Shown piece by piece: positions 1-10,293 of a stretch of 64,000 nucleotides of DNA. Under the pieces are notes generated by a model, which had not been told where the DNA came from, searched no databases, and worked only from the letters and a program-made list of their open reading frames with translations. Position 1 is the first letter of the stretch, and each line of letters opens with the position of its first letter. The stretch is from Hephaestia caeni (GTDB lineage Bacteria > Pseudomonadota > Alphaproteobacteria > Sphingomonadales > Sphingomonadaceae), in the NCBI RefSeq assembly GCF_003550065.1, contig NZ_QXDC01000003.1, positions 930,001 to 994,000 of the forward strand. Reading direction: 5' to 3'. The position numbers and the translations under genes are program-made.

Positions 1-1721
1 TCGTTCGACAGACCGGCAATCGACCCGTAATCAAGCGCGGGCGGCAGACCAATCGCGTCGCTGGCACGCATCTCGGCGATCTCCGCCTTCTGGCGCTCGA
101 GATAGGGCGCATAGCGCGCATCCTCAATCGCCTCGGCGAGGATATCCGGATCGGCGTCGATCGAGCCATCGGGCATCAGATGATCGAGCGCGACATCGGG
201 AAAACGCAGCCACTCGGCGAGCGAGCGGCGGATGCCGTCCTGCTTGACGGGCGCACCAGCGCGCGCGACCTCGGCGGGGCTCGCCGTGGTTGCGAGGCGT
301 TGGTCGATCGCCTCGCGCTGCTTCACCCGCCGGCGCTGGTGACGCAACCGCGCCGGCCCCACGCAGCCGAGCGCGGCGGCGATCGGCCCGAGGCGGGTTT
401 CGGCGTTATCGACACGCAAGCGGAGCCGGTATTCCGCGCGCGCGGTCAACATCCGATAAGGCTCGGTAACACCCTGAAGCACGAGATCGTCGATCATCAC
501 GCCGATATACGAATCAGCGCGATCGAGCGTGAGGGGCGCGAGATCGCATGCGGATGCCGCGGCGTTGATGCCGGCGACGAGCCCCTGCGCTGCCGCCTCC
601 TCATAGCCGGTCGTGCCGTTGATCTGGCCGGCGCAGAACAGGCCGGGCACGGCGGCGACTTCCAATGTCGGCGATAGCGCACGCGGATCGATATGATCAT
701 ACTCGACCGCATAGCCGGGGACGACGATCCGCGCGCGCTCGAGCCCGGCGATACTTGCGACGAGCGCGGCCTGGATGTCGGCGGGAAGCGATGTCGAAAT
801 GCCGTTGGGATAGACCAAGGCGTCGTCGAGCCCTTCAGGTTCGAGGAAAACCTGATGGCCGTCGCGATCGCCGAAGCGGACGATCTTGTCCTCGATCGAG
901 GGGCAATAGCGCGGCCCCAGCGCCTCGATCGCGCCCGAGAACAGCGGCGAGCGATCGAGACCGTTGCGGATGATGGCGTGGGTGCGCGCGTTGGTGCGCG
1001 TGATCGCGCACGCAAGCTGCGGCAAGGCGCGCCCGGCGCTCATCGGCGACATCGTCCAGCCCTCGCTGTCCGACGGCTGGCATTCGAGCGCGGCCCAGTC
1101 GATCGTGCGCCCGTCGAGGCGCGGCGGCGTGCCCGTCTTGAGCCGGGAAATCGGCAGATCAAGAGCGCGAAGCTGGATTCCGAGCGCAGTGGCCGCGCGA
1201 TCATTGGTGCGCCCGCCCTCGGCACGTTCCTCGCCGCAAAACAGCCGGCCGCCGAGGAAGGTGCCGGTCGCGAGAATGACGGTCGGCGCACGCAGCCGCG
1301 CACCATCGGCGAGCGTCACGCCCGAGACGCATCCGCCGACGAGGTCGAGGCCAATCGCCTCACCCTCGATCACCCGGACATTGGGCTGGGCGGCGACCAT
1401 CGCCTGGATCGCCCGCGCGAACCGCCGGCGGTCGGCCTGGACGCGCGGCCCCTGGACCGCGGCGCCCTTGCTGCGATTGAGCATCCGGTAATGGATTGCG
1501 GCCGCATCCGCCGCGCGGGCGATAAGGCCGTCGAAGGCATCCACCTCGCGGACGAGGTGGCCCTTCCCCAACCCACCGATCGCGGGGTTGCAGGACATCG
1601 CCCCGATCGTCGCGGCGTCGAAGGTCAGCAACGCGACGCGGGCGCCACGCCGTGCGGCGGCGCACGCTGCCTCGGTGCCGGCGTGCCCGCCGCCGACGAC
1701 GATCACGTCAAAGCTCGTCAT
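1..1721 (-). CDS. mnmG: tRNA uridine-5-carboxymethylaminomethyl modification enzyme MnmG (3' end outside window)
   Basis: FAD-dependent subunit that, with MnmE, installs the cmnm5 group on wobble U34 of certain tRNAs. The minus-strand frame is open from ATG at 1721 to the window edge: about 573 codons, so roughly the last 50 residues of a typical MnmG of about 620 are missing. The N-terminus has the Rossmann motif [12 protein letters not shown]. The family signature [20 protein letters not shown] follows near residue 45, and a second conserved block reads [18 protein letters not shown] near residue 370. It lies 56 bp downstream of mnmE in the same direction, the usual alphaproteobacterial order that continues to rsmG-parA-parB. 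A parS-like site sits in the gap. Confidence 0.96.
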   Translation of the reverse strand, partial: MTSFDVIVVGGGHAGTEAACAAARRGARVALLTFDAATIGAMSCNPAIGGLGKGHLVREVDAFDGLIARAADAAAIHYRMLNRSKGAAVQGPRVQADRRRFARAIQAMVAAQPNVRVIEGEAIGLDLVGGCVSGVTLADGARLRAPTVILATGTFLGGRLFCGEERAEGGRTNDRAATALGIQLRALDLPISRLKTGTPPRLDGRTIDWAALECQPSDSEGWTMSPMSAGRALPQLACAITRTNARTHAIIRNGLDRSPLFSGAIEALGPRYCPSIEDKIVRFGDRDGHQVFLEPEGLDDALVYPNGISTSLPADIQAALVASIAGLERARIVVPGYAVEYDHIDPRALSPTLEVAAVPGLFCAGQINGTTGYEEAAAQGLVAGINAAASACDLAPLTLDRADSYIGVMIDDLVLQGVTEPYRMLTARAEYRLRLRVDNAETRLGPIAAALGCVGPARLRHQRRRVKQREAIDQRLATTASPAEVARAGAPVKQDGIRRSLAEWLRFPDVALDHLMPDGSIDADPDILAEAIEDARYAPYLERQKAEIAEMRASDAIGLPPALDYGSIAGLSN

Positions 1722-1759
1722 GGCGCGGCGCTATGCCGGCGCGCGCGCAAAGTCAAAAG

Positions 1760-1775
1760 CGTTCCACGTGGAACA
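1760..1775. promoter_or_regulatory. parS-like ParB binding site
   Basis: The perfect 14-bp palindrome GTTCCACGTGGAAC (1761-1774) sits in the mnmE-mnmG gap. With flanks it reads CGTTCCACGTGGAACA, one base from the chromosomal parS form TGTTCCACGTGGAACA. It lies about 8.7 kb from the proposed origin and next to mnmG, which usually precedes parAB. ParB would nucleate here for chromosome segregation. The match is seen directly; ParB binding is inferred. Confidence 0.85.
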
Positions 1776-1777
1776 TC

Positions 1778-3067
1778 TCACTTGCCGATGCAGAAGCGCG
1801 AAAAGAGCGCATCGAGCATCGCTTCGGTGCCCGCCGCGCCGGTGATCCGATCGAGCGCGGTGCGCGCGCGCCGAAGATGTTCGGCGACCATCAGCGGATC
1901 GGAATCGGTGGTGATCGCGGCAAGCTCGCCATGCGCCTGGCGACACAGATCACGCTGGCGAAGATTGAGCACGGGTTGATCGAGGCGCGGCAAGAGACGG
2001 CCCGCGCGCACGGCGAGCGCCCGCCACAGCGCGGCAATCCCCTCGCCCGTCAACGCCGATACCGCCAATCGACCTTCTGGTGCTGCCGATCGACCGGGAA
2101 GGTCGGCGCGGGCATAGATCGACACCGCACCGGCCGGGGGCGGCGCGTCGTCGAGCCACAGCACGATATCGGCCGCGCCGATCGCCTCGCGCGCGCGATC
2201 GATGCCGATCGCCTCGATCGGATCGTCGCTCGCGTCGCGCAAGCCGGCGGTGTCGGTGAGCAGATAGGCGATGCCGTCTCGCGCCACGGGTATGTCGATT
2301 CGATCGCGAGTCGTTCCCGAGATCGGCGATACGATCGCGGCATCGCGTTCCGCCAATGCATTGAGCAAGGTCGATTTTCCGGCATTCGGCGCGCCGGCGA
2401 GAACGACCCGGATGCCGTCGCGCAACCGCTCGATCGTCGGCGCATCGAGGAACGCCGCCATCTCGCCGGCGAGCGCGCCGACACCGGCGGTAACGCTCGC
2501 GAGATCGACCGCGACATCGTCTTCGTCGGCGAAATCGAGCGCCGCCTCCACTTGGGCGGAGAGTATCACCAGGCGCTGCGTCCATGCGCCGACAGCGCGG
2601 CCGATCGCGCCCTCGGCCGAGGCGATCGCCGCGCGCCGCTGGGTTTCGGTCTCGGCCATGAGGAGATCGCCCAGCCCCTCGGCCTGCGCGAGATCGATCC
2701 GCCCTGCGGCGAGCGCGCGCCGGGTGAACTCTCCCGGTTCGGCGCGGCGAACGCCAGGGTGGCGGAGGAGCGCCTCTTCGACCGCCGCGACGACGGCGCG
2801 GCCGCCGTGACAGTGAAATTCAACAAGATCCTCGCCGGTCGCGGTCGCGGGACCTGCGAACACCAGCACCAGCGCCCGATCGAGCAGCGCGCCATCGTCG
2901 CCTCGCAGCGCGCGCAACGCCGCTTCGCGCGGCGCCGGCAGCGGTCCCGCCACCACCGCCGCCACCGCGAAGGCATCGGGGCCGCTCAATCGGATGATGC
3001 CGATCGCCGCGGGCGGCGCGCCGCTCGACAGCGCGACGATCGTGTCAGCCGCCGGTGCCGCCATCAC
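1778..3067 (-). CDS. mnmE: tRNA modification GTPase MnmE
   Basis: GTPase partner of MnmG in wobble-uridine modification. The 429-aa product has the family layout: an N-terminal folate-binding domain of about 115 residues (ending near the conserved EFTRRA), a helical domain, and an inserted G domain with P-loop GAPNAGKS at about residues 225-232 and the GTTRD switch region. It ends in the diagnostic FCIGK tail, whose cysteine is catalytically important in this family. Two adjacent ATGs (3067 and 3064) could start it. Its 5' end overlaps the upstream DUF6489 gene by 23 bp, implying co-transcription and probably coupled translation. mnmG follows. Confidence 0.97.
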   Translation of the reverse strand: MMAAPAADTIVALSSGAPPAAIGIIRLSGPDAFAVAAVVAGPLPAPREAALRALRGDDGALLDRALVLVFAGPATATGEDLVEFHCHGGRAVVAAVEEALLRHPGVRRAEPGEFTRRALAAGRIDLAQAEGLGDLLMAETETQRRAAIASAEGAIGRAVGAWTQRLVILSAQVEAALDFADEDDVAVDLASVTAGVGALAGEMAAFLDAPTIERLRDGIRVVLAGAPNAGKSTLLNALAERDAAIVSPISGTTRDRIDIPVARDGIAYLLTDTAGLRDASDDPIEAIGIDRAREAIGAADIVLWLDDAPPPAGAVSIYARADLPGRSAAPEGRLAVSALTGEGIAALWRALAVRAGRLLPRLDQPVLNLRQRDLCRQAHGELAAITTDSDPLMVAEHLRRARTALDRITGAAGTEAMLDALFSRFCIGK

Positions 3068-3281
3068 GCCCCTCGAACATCCGCCGCCAGAAGGTCATCG
3101 CCCCCTCCCCCATCGGCGCCCAGCTCCGCATCATCTGCTCGATCAGTTCGGGATGCGCGGCGGGGTCCATCATGTCGCCCATCGTCGCGACATATTTGTC
3201 GTGCAGCGGCGTCAGATCGGGAAGCCCCATCACGCGGCGTGCCTCTTCGGGCGTGCAATCCACCTCTATGTTGATCTTCAT
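3045..3281 (-). CDS. Small conserved DUF6489-type protein
   Basis: A 78-aa soluble acidic protein beginning MKINIEVDCTPEEARRVMGL, with no membrane segment or signal. The N-terminus, which states that treating a substrate residue pair CTPEEAR near residue 9 is conserved, resembles a short alphaproteobacterial family of unknown function (DUF6489, from memory) that commonly precedes mnmE. The stop overlaps the mnmE start by 23 bp, so it is the first gene of a DUF6489-mnmE-mnmG unit. The middle is methionine-rich and the end is Gly-rich. Function is unknown; a role linked to tRNA modification is only suggested by position. Confidence 0.8.
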   Translation of the reverse strand: MKINIEVDCTPEEARRVMGLPDLTPLHDKYVATMGDMMDPAAHPELIEQMMRSWAPMGEGAMTFWRRMFEGRDGGTGG

Positions 3282-3332
3282 TCGTCGTCTCTCCGCTTGA
3301 GCGCAGCGCGCCGAGGCTGCATAGCGTCTGCC

Positions 3333-3809
3333 ATGTATGCGCAGGACGAAGCGGTGATCGCAACGCCGATCGGTGCGGTGCGGATCACAGGGGACGATCG
3401 CGCGATCACGCGGATTGCGATCGATAGCGCGGGCGCGCCGTCATCGGGGCACGCCCAGGCCGTGCGCGCCGCCGCCGAGCAATTGGCCGCGTGGTTCGCA
3501 GGCGCGCTGACCGCGTTCGACCTGCCGCTTGCCCCTGCGGCGACTCCACGCGGGCAGGCGCTGCGCGATGCGATGGTTGCGATTCCGTACAGCGACGCGA
3601 TGAGCTATGGCGCGCTTGCGCGGGTCGCGGCATCGAGCCCGCGGGCGATCGGGCAGGCGTGCGCGCGCAATCCCTTCCCTATCGTCGTGCCCTGCCACCG
3701 CGTGCTGGCTGCCGGAGGCGCGCTGGGCGCCTATTCAGCGGGCGACGGCCCGGCCACCAAACAATGGCTGCTCGACCACGAGCGCCGTATCCGAGGAGCG
3801 CAAGGATGA
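3333..3809 (+). CDS. ogt: Methylated-DNA--[protein]-cysteine S-methyltransferase
   Basis: Suicide repair protein that moves the methyl group from O6-methylguanine to its own cysteine. The 158-aa product carries the active-site motif PCHRV (Cys at about residue 121) preceded by the helix-turn-helix region with SYGALARVA and the arginine-finger region RAIGQACARNPFPIVVP. The ATG at 3333 was chosen because it gives the normal length of a short Ogt without an Ada regulatory domain; the frame is open further upstream. It is divergent from the DUF6489 gene across 51 bp. Its stop overlaps the start of the next gene (ATGA), so the two are coupled. Confidence 0.93.
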   Translation: MYAQDEAVIATPIGAVRITGDDRAITRIAIDSAGAPSSGHAQAVRAAAEQLAAWFAGALTAFDLPLAPAATPRGQALRDAMVAIPYSDAMSYGALARVAASSPRAIGQACARNPFPIVVPCHRVLAAGGALGAYSAGDGPATKQWLLDHERRIRGAQG

Positions 3810-4507
3810 CCGAGATGCTGACGATCACGCCGCTGGACGGCAAGGGTGAATTCGCCGCGTATTGCGCGCGTCCCCAAGGCACGGCGCGCGCGGCGATCGT
3901 CGTCATCCAGGAGATTTTCGGGGTCAATGCCGGCGTCCGACGCAAGTGCGACCGGCTGGCCGAGGCGGGCTATCTCGCGATCGCGCCCGACCTGTTCTGG
4001 CGGCTCGAGCCAGGCGTCGAACTCGATCCCGATATCGCCCCCGAATTTGAACGCGCCCTGGGGCTGATGGGCAAGTTCAACCAGGATGCGGGCGTGCGCG
4101 ACATCGAGGCGACGATCCGCGCCGCGCGCACGGCGCTGGGCGGCAACGGCAAGGTCGGCGCGGTCGGCTACTGCCTTGGCGGACGGCTCGCCTATATGAC
4201 CGCCGCACGCACCGATATCGATGCCAGTGTTGGTTATTATGCGGTCGGTATCGATAACCTGTTAGGTGAAAAGAACGCGATCGCCCATCCGTTGATGCTG
4301 CACATCGCCGGCGCCGATCACTTCGTCGACGCCGCCACACAGCAGCAGATGCACGCCGGGCTCGATGATCACCCCAAGGTGACGCTGTTCGACTATCCCG
4401 GTGAAGATCACGGCTTCGCGACCGAGTTCGGCAAACGCCGATCGGACGCGGCAGCGACGTTGGCTGACCAGCGTACGGCGCAGTTCTTCGCGGACCATCT
4501 CGGTTGA
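3806..4507 (+). CDS. Dienelactone hydrolase family protein
   Basis: A 233-aa alpha/beta hydrolase. The nucleophile elbow is GYCLGG (Cys as nucleophile, as in dienelactone hydrolases), and the late histidine is in GEDHGF. The N-terminal VVIQEIFGVN block, supplying the oxyanion/Glu region, is typical of the family. The physiological substrate cannot be read from sequence: true carboxymethylenebutenolidase activity would be expected in a chlorocatechol cluster, which is absent here. A good Shine-Dalgarno (GAGGAG, 3795-3800) precedes the ATG, which overlaps the ogt stop. It converges with the TerC gene at 4524. Confidence 0.88.
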   Translation: MTEMLTITPLDGKGEFAAYCARPQGTARAAIVVIQEIFGVNAGVRRKCDRLAEAGYLAIAPDLFWRLEPGVELDPDIAPEFERALGLMGKFNQDAGVRDIEATIRAARTALGGNGKVGAVGYCLGGRLAYMTAARTDIDASVGYYAVGIDNLLGEKNAIAHPLMLHIAGADHFVDAATQQQMHAGLDDHPKVTLFDYPGEDHGFATEFGKRRSDAAATLADQRTAQFFADHLG

Positions 4508-4523
4508 ACGATCGGCGCGCGCG

Positions 4524-5147
4524 TCACGCCAATAAGCGGATCAGCCCCAGGTCGCGGTCGAGCAGGCCGCCGTGGATCATCTTGAGCGCGACCCAGACGA
4601 TCACCGCCAACCCCAGATAGCCGATCCAGCGATAGCGATCGACCACGCGCGCGATCAGGCTTGCCGCGAGCCCCATCACCGCGACCGAGAAAACCAGCCC
4701 GAAGACGAGGATCGTGGGATGATCGCGCGCCGCGCCCGCGACTCCCAAAACATTGTCGAGGCTCATGCTCACGTCGGCGAGCGCCACCGCCCACGCCGCC
4801 CCCGCGAACGTCTTGGCCCGCGGGGCGATGTCGGATTGCGTCGCGTGCGCGTCGTGCGCGCGCAGCTCGCGCCACATCTTCCACGCCACCCACAGCAGCA
4901 GCAGGCCGCCCGCGAACAGCAGGCCGATGACCTGGAGCAATTGCGTCGCCGCCAGCGCGAAGACGATCCGCAGCACGAGCGCCGCGGCAACGCCGACGAA
5001 CACGACCTTCTTCTGCTGCGCCTTCGGCAACCCCGCCGCGATCGTGCCGACGACCACGGCATTGTCGCCCGCGAGCACGAGATCGATCATCACGACCTCC
5101 GCGAGCACCGCAAGCGCAGCCGGGGTGAAGAGCGAGGTCAGATCCAT
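4524..5147 (-). CDS. TerC/YjbE family integral membrane protein (downstream paralog)
   Basis: A 207-aa polytopic membrane protein with about seven hydrophobic segments. It has the TerC-family signature DLVLAGDN near residue 22 and a second DVSMSLDNVLGVAGAA block near residue 125; acidic residues in these segments are thought to bind a divalent metal ion, and relatives export Mn2+. Between segments 3 and 4 it has a shorter hydrophilic loop than its neighbour. It starts inside the 3' end of the second TerC gene (10-bp overlap), so the two are a tandem duplication transcribed together. Metal export is an inference from the family. Confidence 0.88.
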   Translation of the reverse strand: MDLTSLFTPAALAVLAEVVMIDLVLAGDNAVVVGTIAAGLPKAQQKKVVFVGVAAALVLRIVFALAATQLLQVIGLLFAGGLLLLWVAWKMWRELRAHDAHATQSDIAPRAKTFAGAAWAVALADVSMSLDNVLGVAGAARDHPTILVFGLVFSVAVMGLAASLIARVVDRYRWIGYLGLAVIVWVALKMIHGGLLDRDLGLIRLLA

Positions 5148-5800
5148 GCGCGGAACAGATGGCCGACACCGATCTCGGGATCAACCCAGCCGTCGAAAAT
5201 CATCGATCCGGCGACGTAGAGGATCACCGCCAGCCCGATATAGGCGATCCAGTGATAGCGTTCGATGATCCGCGCGATCAGGTTGGCGGCGACTGCCATC
5301 AGCGTCACCGACAACGCCAGGCCGAAGAACAGGACGGTGGGATGATCGCGCGCCGCGCCCGCCACCGCGAGCACGTTGTCGAGGCTCATCGACAGATCGG
5401 CGATCGCGACCTGGATCGCGGCGCGGGCAAAGCTCTTGGCAGGCTTGCCGCCTTCGATCGCGGGCGTGTCGGGATCGTCGACCGGCGCCGCGACCTTGGG
5501 AGGATGAATCTCGCGAAACAGCTTCCAGCCGACCCACAGCAGCAGCAGGCCGCCCGCGAACAGCAGGCCGACGACATGGAGCAACGTCGTTGCGAGAAAC
5601 GCGAAGCCGACGAGGCAGACCAGCGCGATACCGACCCCGAGCCCGAGCACGCGCTTGCGTTCGCGCGGCGGCAAACCGGCGGCGAGCGTGCCCAGCACGA
5701 CGATATTGTCGCCCGCGAGCATCAGATCGATCATGATCACCTGCCCCAGCGTCGCCAGCCCCGCACTGGTGAAGACGTCGGCGATGCTGAGAACGGGCAT
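5138..5800 (-). CDS. TerC/YjbE family integral membrane protein (upstream paralog)
   Basis: A 220-aa membrane protein, first gene of the TerC pair. It carries the paired family motifs DLMLAGDN near residue 26 and DLSMSLDNVLAVAGAA near residue 135. The cytosolic loop between them is longer than in the paralog and acidic (residues about 95-115, with PVDDPDTPAIEGG). The two proteins may work as a heteromer or divide substrates; no sequence evidence decides this. The start is ATG at 5800, 100 bp from the divergent hydrolase gene. I found no yybP-ykoY Mn riboswitch in that gap. Confidence 0.88.
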   Translation of the reverse strand: MPVLSIADVFTSAGLATLGQVIMIDLMLAGDNIVVLGTLAAGLPPRERKRVLGLGVGIALVCLVGFAFLATTLLHVVGLLFAGGLLLLWVGWKLFREIHPPKVAAPVDDPDTPAIEGGKPAKSFARAAIQVAIADLSMSLDNVLAVAGAARDHPTVLFFGLALSVTLMAVAANLIARIIERYHWIAYIGLAVILYVAGSMIFDGWVDPEIGVGHLFRAWI

Positions 5801-5850
5801 AAAGCGCCCCTAGCAGGGCCGGCCGTCCACGAACAGTTGCGATTGTCCGC

Positions 5851-5878
5851 TTGACAGGTGTGTTATCCAAACAATACG
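5851..5878 (+). promoter_or_regulatory. Candidate sigma-70 promoter for the beta-lactamase-like gene
   Basis: A perfect TTGACA (-35, 5851-5856) is followed after 16 bp by AATACG, a weak -10 match at 5873-5878. The site lies 23 bp before the chosen start codon, which would leave a short leader. The -35 is convincing; the -10 is not. Confidence 0.35.
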
Positions 5879-5900
5879 GATGCCGTCGGAGGTGACCTGT

Positions 5901-7379
5901 ATGTGTAATACACTTGCGCGCGGCGCGGCCTTGCTCATCGCCTCGCTCACGACCGCGGCGGCATGGGCGGCGGACGAGACCCCGACAACGCAAGCCTTCC
6001 GCACCTATCTCGACCATTGCCATGCCGCGCATGTCTGCAACGGCGCGTATCTGGCGGCGCGCGGCGGAAAGACGATCTTCGTCGGGGCGGTGGGCGATGC
6101 CGGCGATGCCGCGCGGACGCCGCTGACTGCCGACAGCGCGTTCGACATCGGATCGGTATCGAAGGAATTCACCGCCGCGACCGTGTTGCGACTCGTCGAC
6201 GATCATCGACTCGCGCTGGACGACGCAGTCGCCTCGCACCTGCCGGGATTTCCCTATCCCGACATCACCGTCAGGCAACTTCTGTCGCACAGTTCGGGCA
6301 TTCCCGAGGTGCTCGATCATTACGGGATGCAACTTGATGCGGGTCGACCAAGCGAACCGATCACCACGCGCGATGCGGTCGCGGTGTTGGCCGAGGAGCA
6401 CAAGCCGCTGCGGTTCACGCCGGGCACGCGCTTCGAATATTCGAACACCGGCTATATCGTCCTGTCGCTGCTGGTGGAGCAGATGACCGGGCAGCCCTTC
6501 GCCGCCTATCTGAAAACGACGCTGTTCGATCCGCTGGGGATGGATCACACCCGGTTGCGCACCCCCACCGACGATGCGATCCCGAACCGCGCTTACGGCT
6601 TCCAGGAATCGCCGCTGGGCGATCGTCGCGCCTATGATCAAATTCCCGATTTCTTCGTTCAGGGCGCCGGCGGTGTCTATTCGACCGTCGGCGATCTCGC
6701 GCGTTGGCAGCACGCGCTCAATACCGGCCGCGTGATCTCATCCGCGCTCTACGCACAAGCCACCACGCCGGCGACGCTTCCCAACGGCAAGGTATCGCCC
6801 GAGGGCCTGGGATTCGGCCTACGTCCCGACACCGCCGGCCATGCCCGGATCCAGCATGGCGGCGACTGGCGCGCGTTCAAGGCCGACCTGTCCTATCTGC
6901 CCGACGAGCATCTGACACTGGTACAGCTCACCAACAATGCGCAGGACGACAGCGTGGACGATCATGTCGCCGTGCTCGCCGCGCTGGCGATGGGCCAGCC
7001 CGCGCCATCCGTCCAGCCGTCGATCGCCTGGGCTTTGCCCGACCGGCTCGGCAAAGGCGACGCCGCATCGGTCGCGACGTGGTTCGATCGCGAGCTTGCC
7101 GCCGCGCCGCGCCGCTATGTGATCGACGACCGCGATCTCAACCAGCTCGGCTACGATCTCCTGCGGCACAAACGCCCGGCGGACGCCGTCACGGTGTTCG
7201 ATCTCCTCACCCGCGCCTATCCGGGCAAAGCCAACAGCTATGACAGCCTGGCCGACGGCTATGAGGCGCTCGGCAAGCGCGAGGACGCGATCGCCGCGAT
7301 GCGCAAGGCGGTGTCGCTCGACCCCGCGTCGATCCGGTATCAGCGCCATCTCGCGACGCTGACCGACGGGAAGGACTGA
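5901..7379 (+). CDS. Serine hydrolase of the beta-lactamase/AmpC-like family with C-terminal TPR-like region
   Basis: A 492-aa secreted serine hydrolase. From the start at 5901 the signal peptide runs to about residue 24 (AWAAD). The catalytic motifs of the class C beta-lactamase/esterase fold are present: SVSK (Ser85-Lys88), EYSNTGY (the Y-x-N motif) and QHGGDW (HxG-type). The last 60 residues resemble a single TPR unit (SLADGYEALGKREDAIAAM). An in-frame ATG exists at 5880, but GGAGGTGA at 5888-5895 places the ribosome at 5901. Physiological substrate is unknown: esterase, D-aminopeptidase or peptidoglycan hydrolase are possible. It converges with rho, leaving only 5 bp between stop codons. 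Confidence 0.85.
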   Translation: MCNTLARGAALLIASLTTAAAWAADETPTTQAFRTYLDHCHAAHVCNGAYLAARGGKTIFVGAVGDAGDAARTPLTADSAFDIGSVSKEFTAATVLRLVDDHRLALDDAVASHLPGFPYPDITVRQLLSHSSGIPEVLDHYGMQLDAGRPSEPITTRDAVAVLAEEHKPLRFTPGTRFEYSNTGYIVLSLLVEQMTGQPFAAYLKTTLFDPLGMDHTRLRTPTDDAIPNRAYGFQESPLGDRRAYDQIPDFFVQGAGGVYSTVGDLARWQHALNTGRVISSALYAQATTPATLPNGKVSPEGLGFGLRPDTAGHARIQHGGDWRAFKADLSYLPDEHLTLVQLTNNAQDDSVDDHVAVLAALAMGQPAPSVQPSIAWALPDRLGKGDAASVATWFDRELAAAPRRYVIDDRDLNQLGYDLLRHKRPADAVTVFDLLTRAYPGKANSYDSLADGYEALGKREDAIAAMRKAVSLDPASIRYQRHLATLTDGKD

Positions 7380-7384
7380 CGCTT

Positions 7385-8641
<1,257 letters not shown>

Positions 8642-8794
8642 GGAGAAAGTCCGGCTGCGGGCTTGTGATGAAAGCGCGTCGGTCGACGGAAAGGCGACGA
8701 GGCGGAAAAAGGAGGGCCGGCAACGGGCGATCCACCGCGCACCGGATATCCGGCGAATTAAGTGCGGCCTCCCGTCAAGTCAAGCGCGTGCCGC

Positions 8795-9250
8795 TCAGAA
8801 CGGCCGCACGACCACCAGGATGACGACGAGGATCACAATCAGCGCCGGGAATTCGTTGGCGATCCGCAACTGACGGTCGGTCAGCCGTGCTTCCCCGCGC
8901 GCGAGTTTCTTCGAATAGCCGACCGCCCAGCCGTGATAGCCCGACAGGATGAACACGAGCGCGATCTTGGCGTGAAGCCAGCCAAGCCCCGCCTGCCCGT
9001 CGAACAGGCCCAAATTGACAGCGAGCAGCCCCCCCAGCACCCAGACCATCAGGATCGAGGGCGTGACGATCATCTTCCGGAGCTTCGCCTCGCGATCGAT
9101 CCACAGCGCCTCCTGCGCGGGATCGCCGAGCGCCTGCTGATGATGGATCAGATAGCGCGGCAGCATGAACATGCCCGCCATCCAGAAGATCACGAACACG
9201 ACGTGCGCGGCCTTTACCCAGAGATAGGCGGTTCCGAGAAAACCGATCAT
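8795..9250 (-). CDS. hemJ: Protoporphyrinogen IX oxidase HemJ
   Basis: A 151-aa membrane protein of the HemJ (UPF0093) family, with four hydrophobic helices. It performs the last oxidation before heme or ferrochelatase chemistry in bacteria lacking HemY or HemG. The N-terminal YLWVKAAHVVFVIFWMAGMF contains the conserved heme-ligand histidine region, and LRKMIVTPSILMVW and GWLHAKIALV are the other signature blocks. The start ATG overlaps the hemE stop (ATGA), so the two heme genes are translationally coupled. The hemE-hemJ-rho order is common around alphaproteobacterial origins. Confidence 0.93.
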   Translation of the reverse strand: MIGFLGTAYLWVKAAHVVFVIFWMAGMFMLPRYLIHHQQALGDPAQEALWIDREAKLRKMIVTPSILMVWVLGGLLAVNLGLFDGQAGLGWLHAKIALVFILSGYHGWAVGYSKKLARGEARLTDRQLRIANEFPALIVILVVILVVVRPF

Positions 9251-10293
9251 GCTTTCCCCCTCACCCGCGTCAGCAGGCGTTCGACATGCGCGATCGGCGT
9301 GAACTGGCCGATGCCGTGGCCCAGATTGAAGACGTGCGGGCGATTGTGGAACGCGGCGAGGATGCGGTCAACGCCCGCATCAAGCGCGGCGCCGCCGGCA
9401 AGCAGCGCGAGCGGATCGAGATTGCCCTGCACCGGCAGGTCATCGGGCAGGATTGCATCCGCCCACGCCGGATCGACGGTCTCGTCGATCCCGATCGCAT
9501 CGACTCCTGTCTCGCGCGCATAGGCCACGAGCTTGCCGCCCGCGCCTTTGGGGAAGCCGATGATCGGCACATCCGGATGGCGCGCCTTCAACCCGCCGAC
9601 GATCGCCGCGGTCGGCGCGATCACCCAGCGTTCGAACTGATCGGGCGAAAGGCTGCCCGCCCAGCTATCGAACAATTGCACCGCCTCGACGCCCGCTTCG
9701 ATCTGGCCGCCGAGATAATCGATCGTCATCGCGACGATCGAGTCGATGATCGCGCCGAACTTTTGCGGATCGCCATAGGCAAGCGCCCTCGTCTCGGCCT
9801 GATCGCGGCTGCCTTGTCCCGCGACCATATAGGTCGCCACCGTCCAGGGCGATCCGGCAAAACCGAGCAAGGTGGTGGTGGCGGGCAGCGATGCCGCCAC
9901 GCCGCGCACGGTGGCATAGACCGGATCGAGCCGTTCGGGACGGCACACGAGGCTGTCGAGGACGGTCTCGACCAGCGGCGGGGCCAGTCGCGGCCCCTCG
10001 CCTGCCTCGAAGCGCAGATCCTGCCCCAGCGCCCAGGGGACGATCAGGATATCCGAAAACAGGATCGCACCGTCCATCCCGAAGCGGCGGATCGGCTGAA
10101 GCGTGATCTCGGTCGCGGCCTCGGGGTCCATCGCAAGGTCGAGGAATCTGCCCTTGGTCTCCCGCAGCGCGCGATATTCGGGCAGATAGCGCCCCGCCTG
10201 GCGCATCAGCCAGATCGGCGGTACCGGCTGGCGGATACCCCGCAGCGTTGCGAGCAGCGGCTTGGCTTCAGGCGATCCCGACAGGTTGGGCAC
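9247..10293 (-). CDS. hemE: Uroporphyrinogen decarboxylase
   Basis: Decarboxylates uroporphyrinogen III to coproporphyrinogen III in heme synthesis. The 348-aa product has the family signatures PPIWLMRQAGRYLPEYR near residue 25 and GFAGSPWTVATYM near residue 145; the active-site aspartate lies in LFSDILIVP. The start is GTG at 10293, preceded closely by AGAAGGGA. It is the gene immediately left of the proposed replication origin, reading away from it, exactly as in Caulobacter. hemJ overlaps its 3' end. Confidence 0.97.
   Translation of the reverse strand: MPNLSGSPEAKPLLATLRGIRQPVPPIWLMRQAGRYLPEYRALRETKGRFLDLAMDPEAATEITLQPIRRFGMDGAILFSDILIVPWALGQDLRFEAGEGPRLAPPLVETVLDSLVCRPERLDPVYATVRGVAASLPATTTLLGFAGSPWTVATYMVAGQGSRDQAETRALAYGDPQKFGAIIDSIVAMTIDYLGGQIEAGVEAVQLFDSWAGSLSPDQFERWVIAPTAAIVGGLKARHPDVPIIGFPKGAGGKLVAYARETGVDAIGIDETVDPAWADAILPDDLPVQGNLDPLALLAGGAALDAGVDRILAAFHNRPHVFNLGHGIGQFTPIAHVERLLTRVRGKA

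Noticed and set aside
5801..5900. yybP-ykoY Mn riboswitch before the TerC genes
   Set aside because: No conserved core found in the 100-bp divergent gap.
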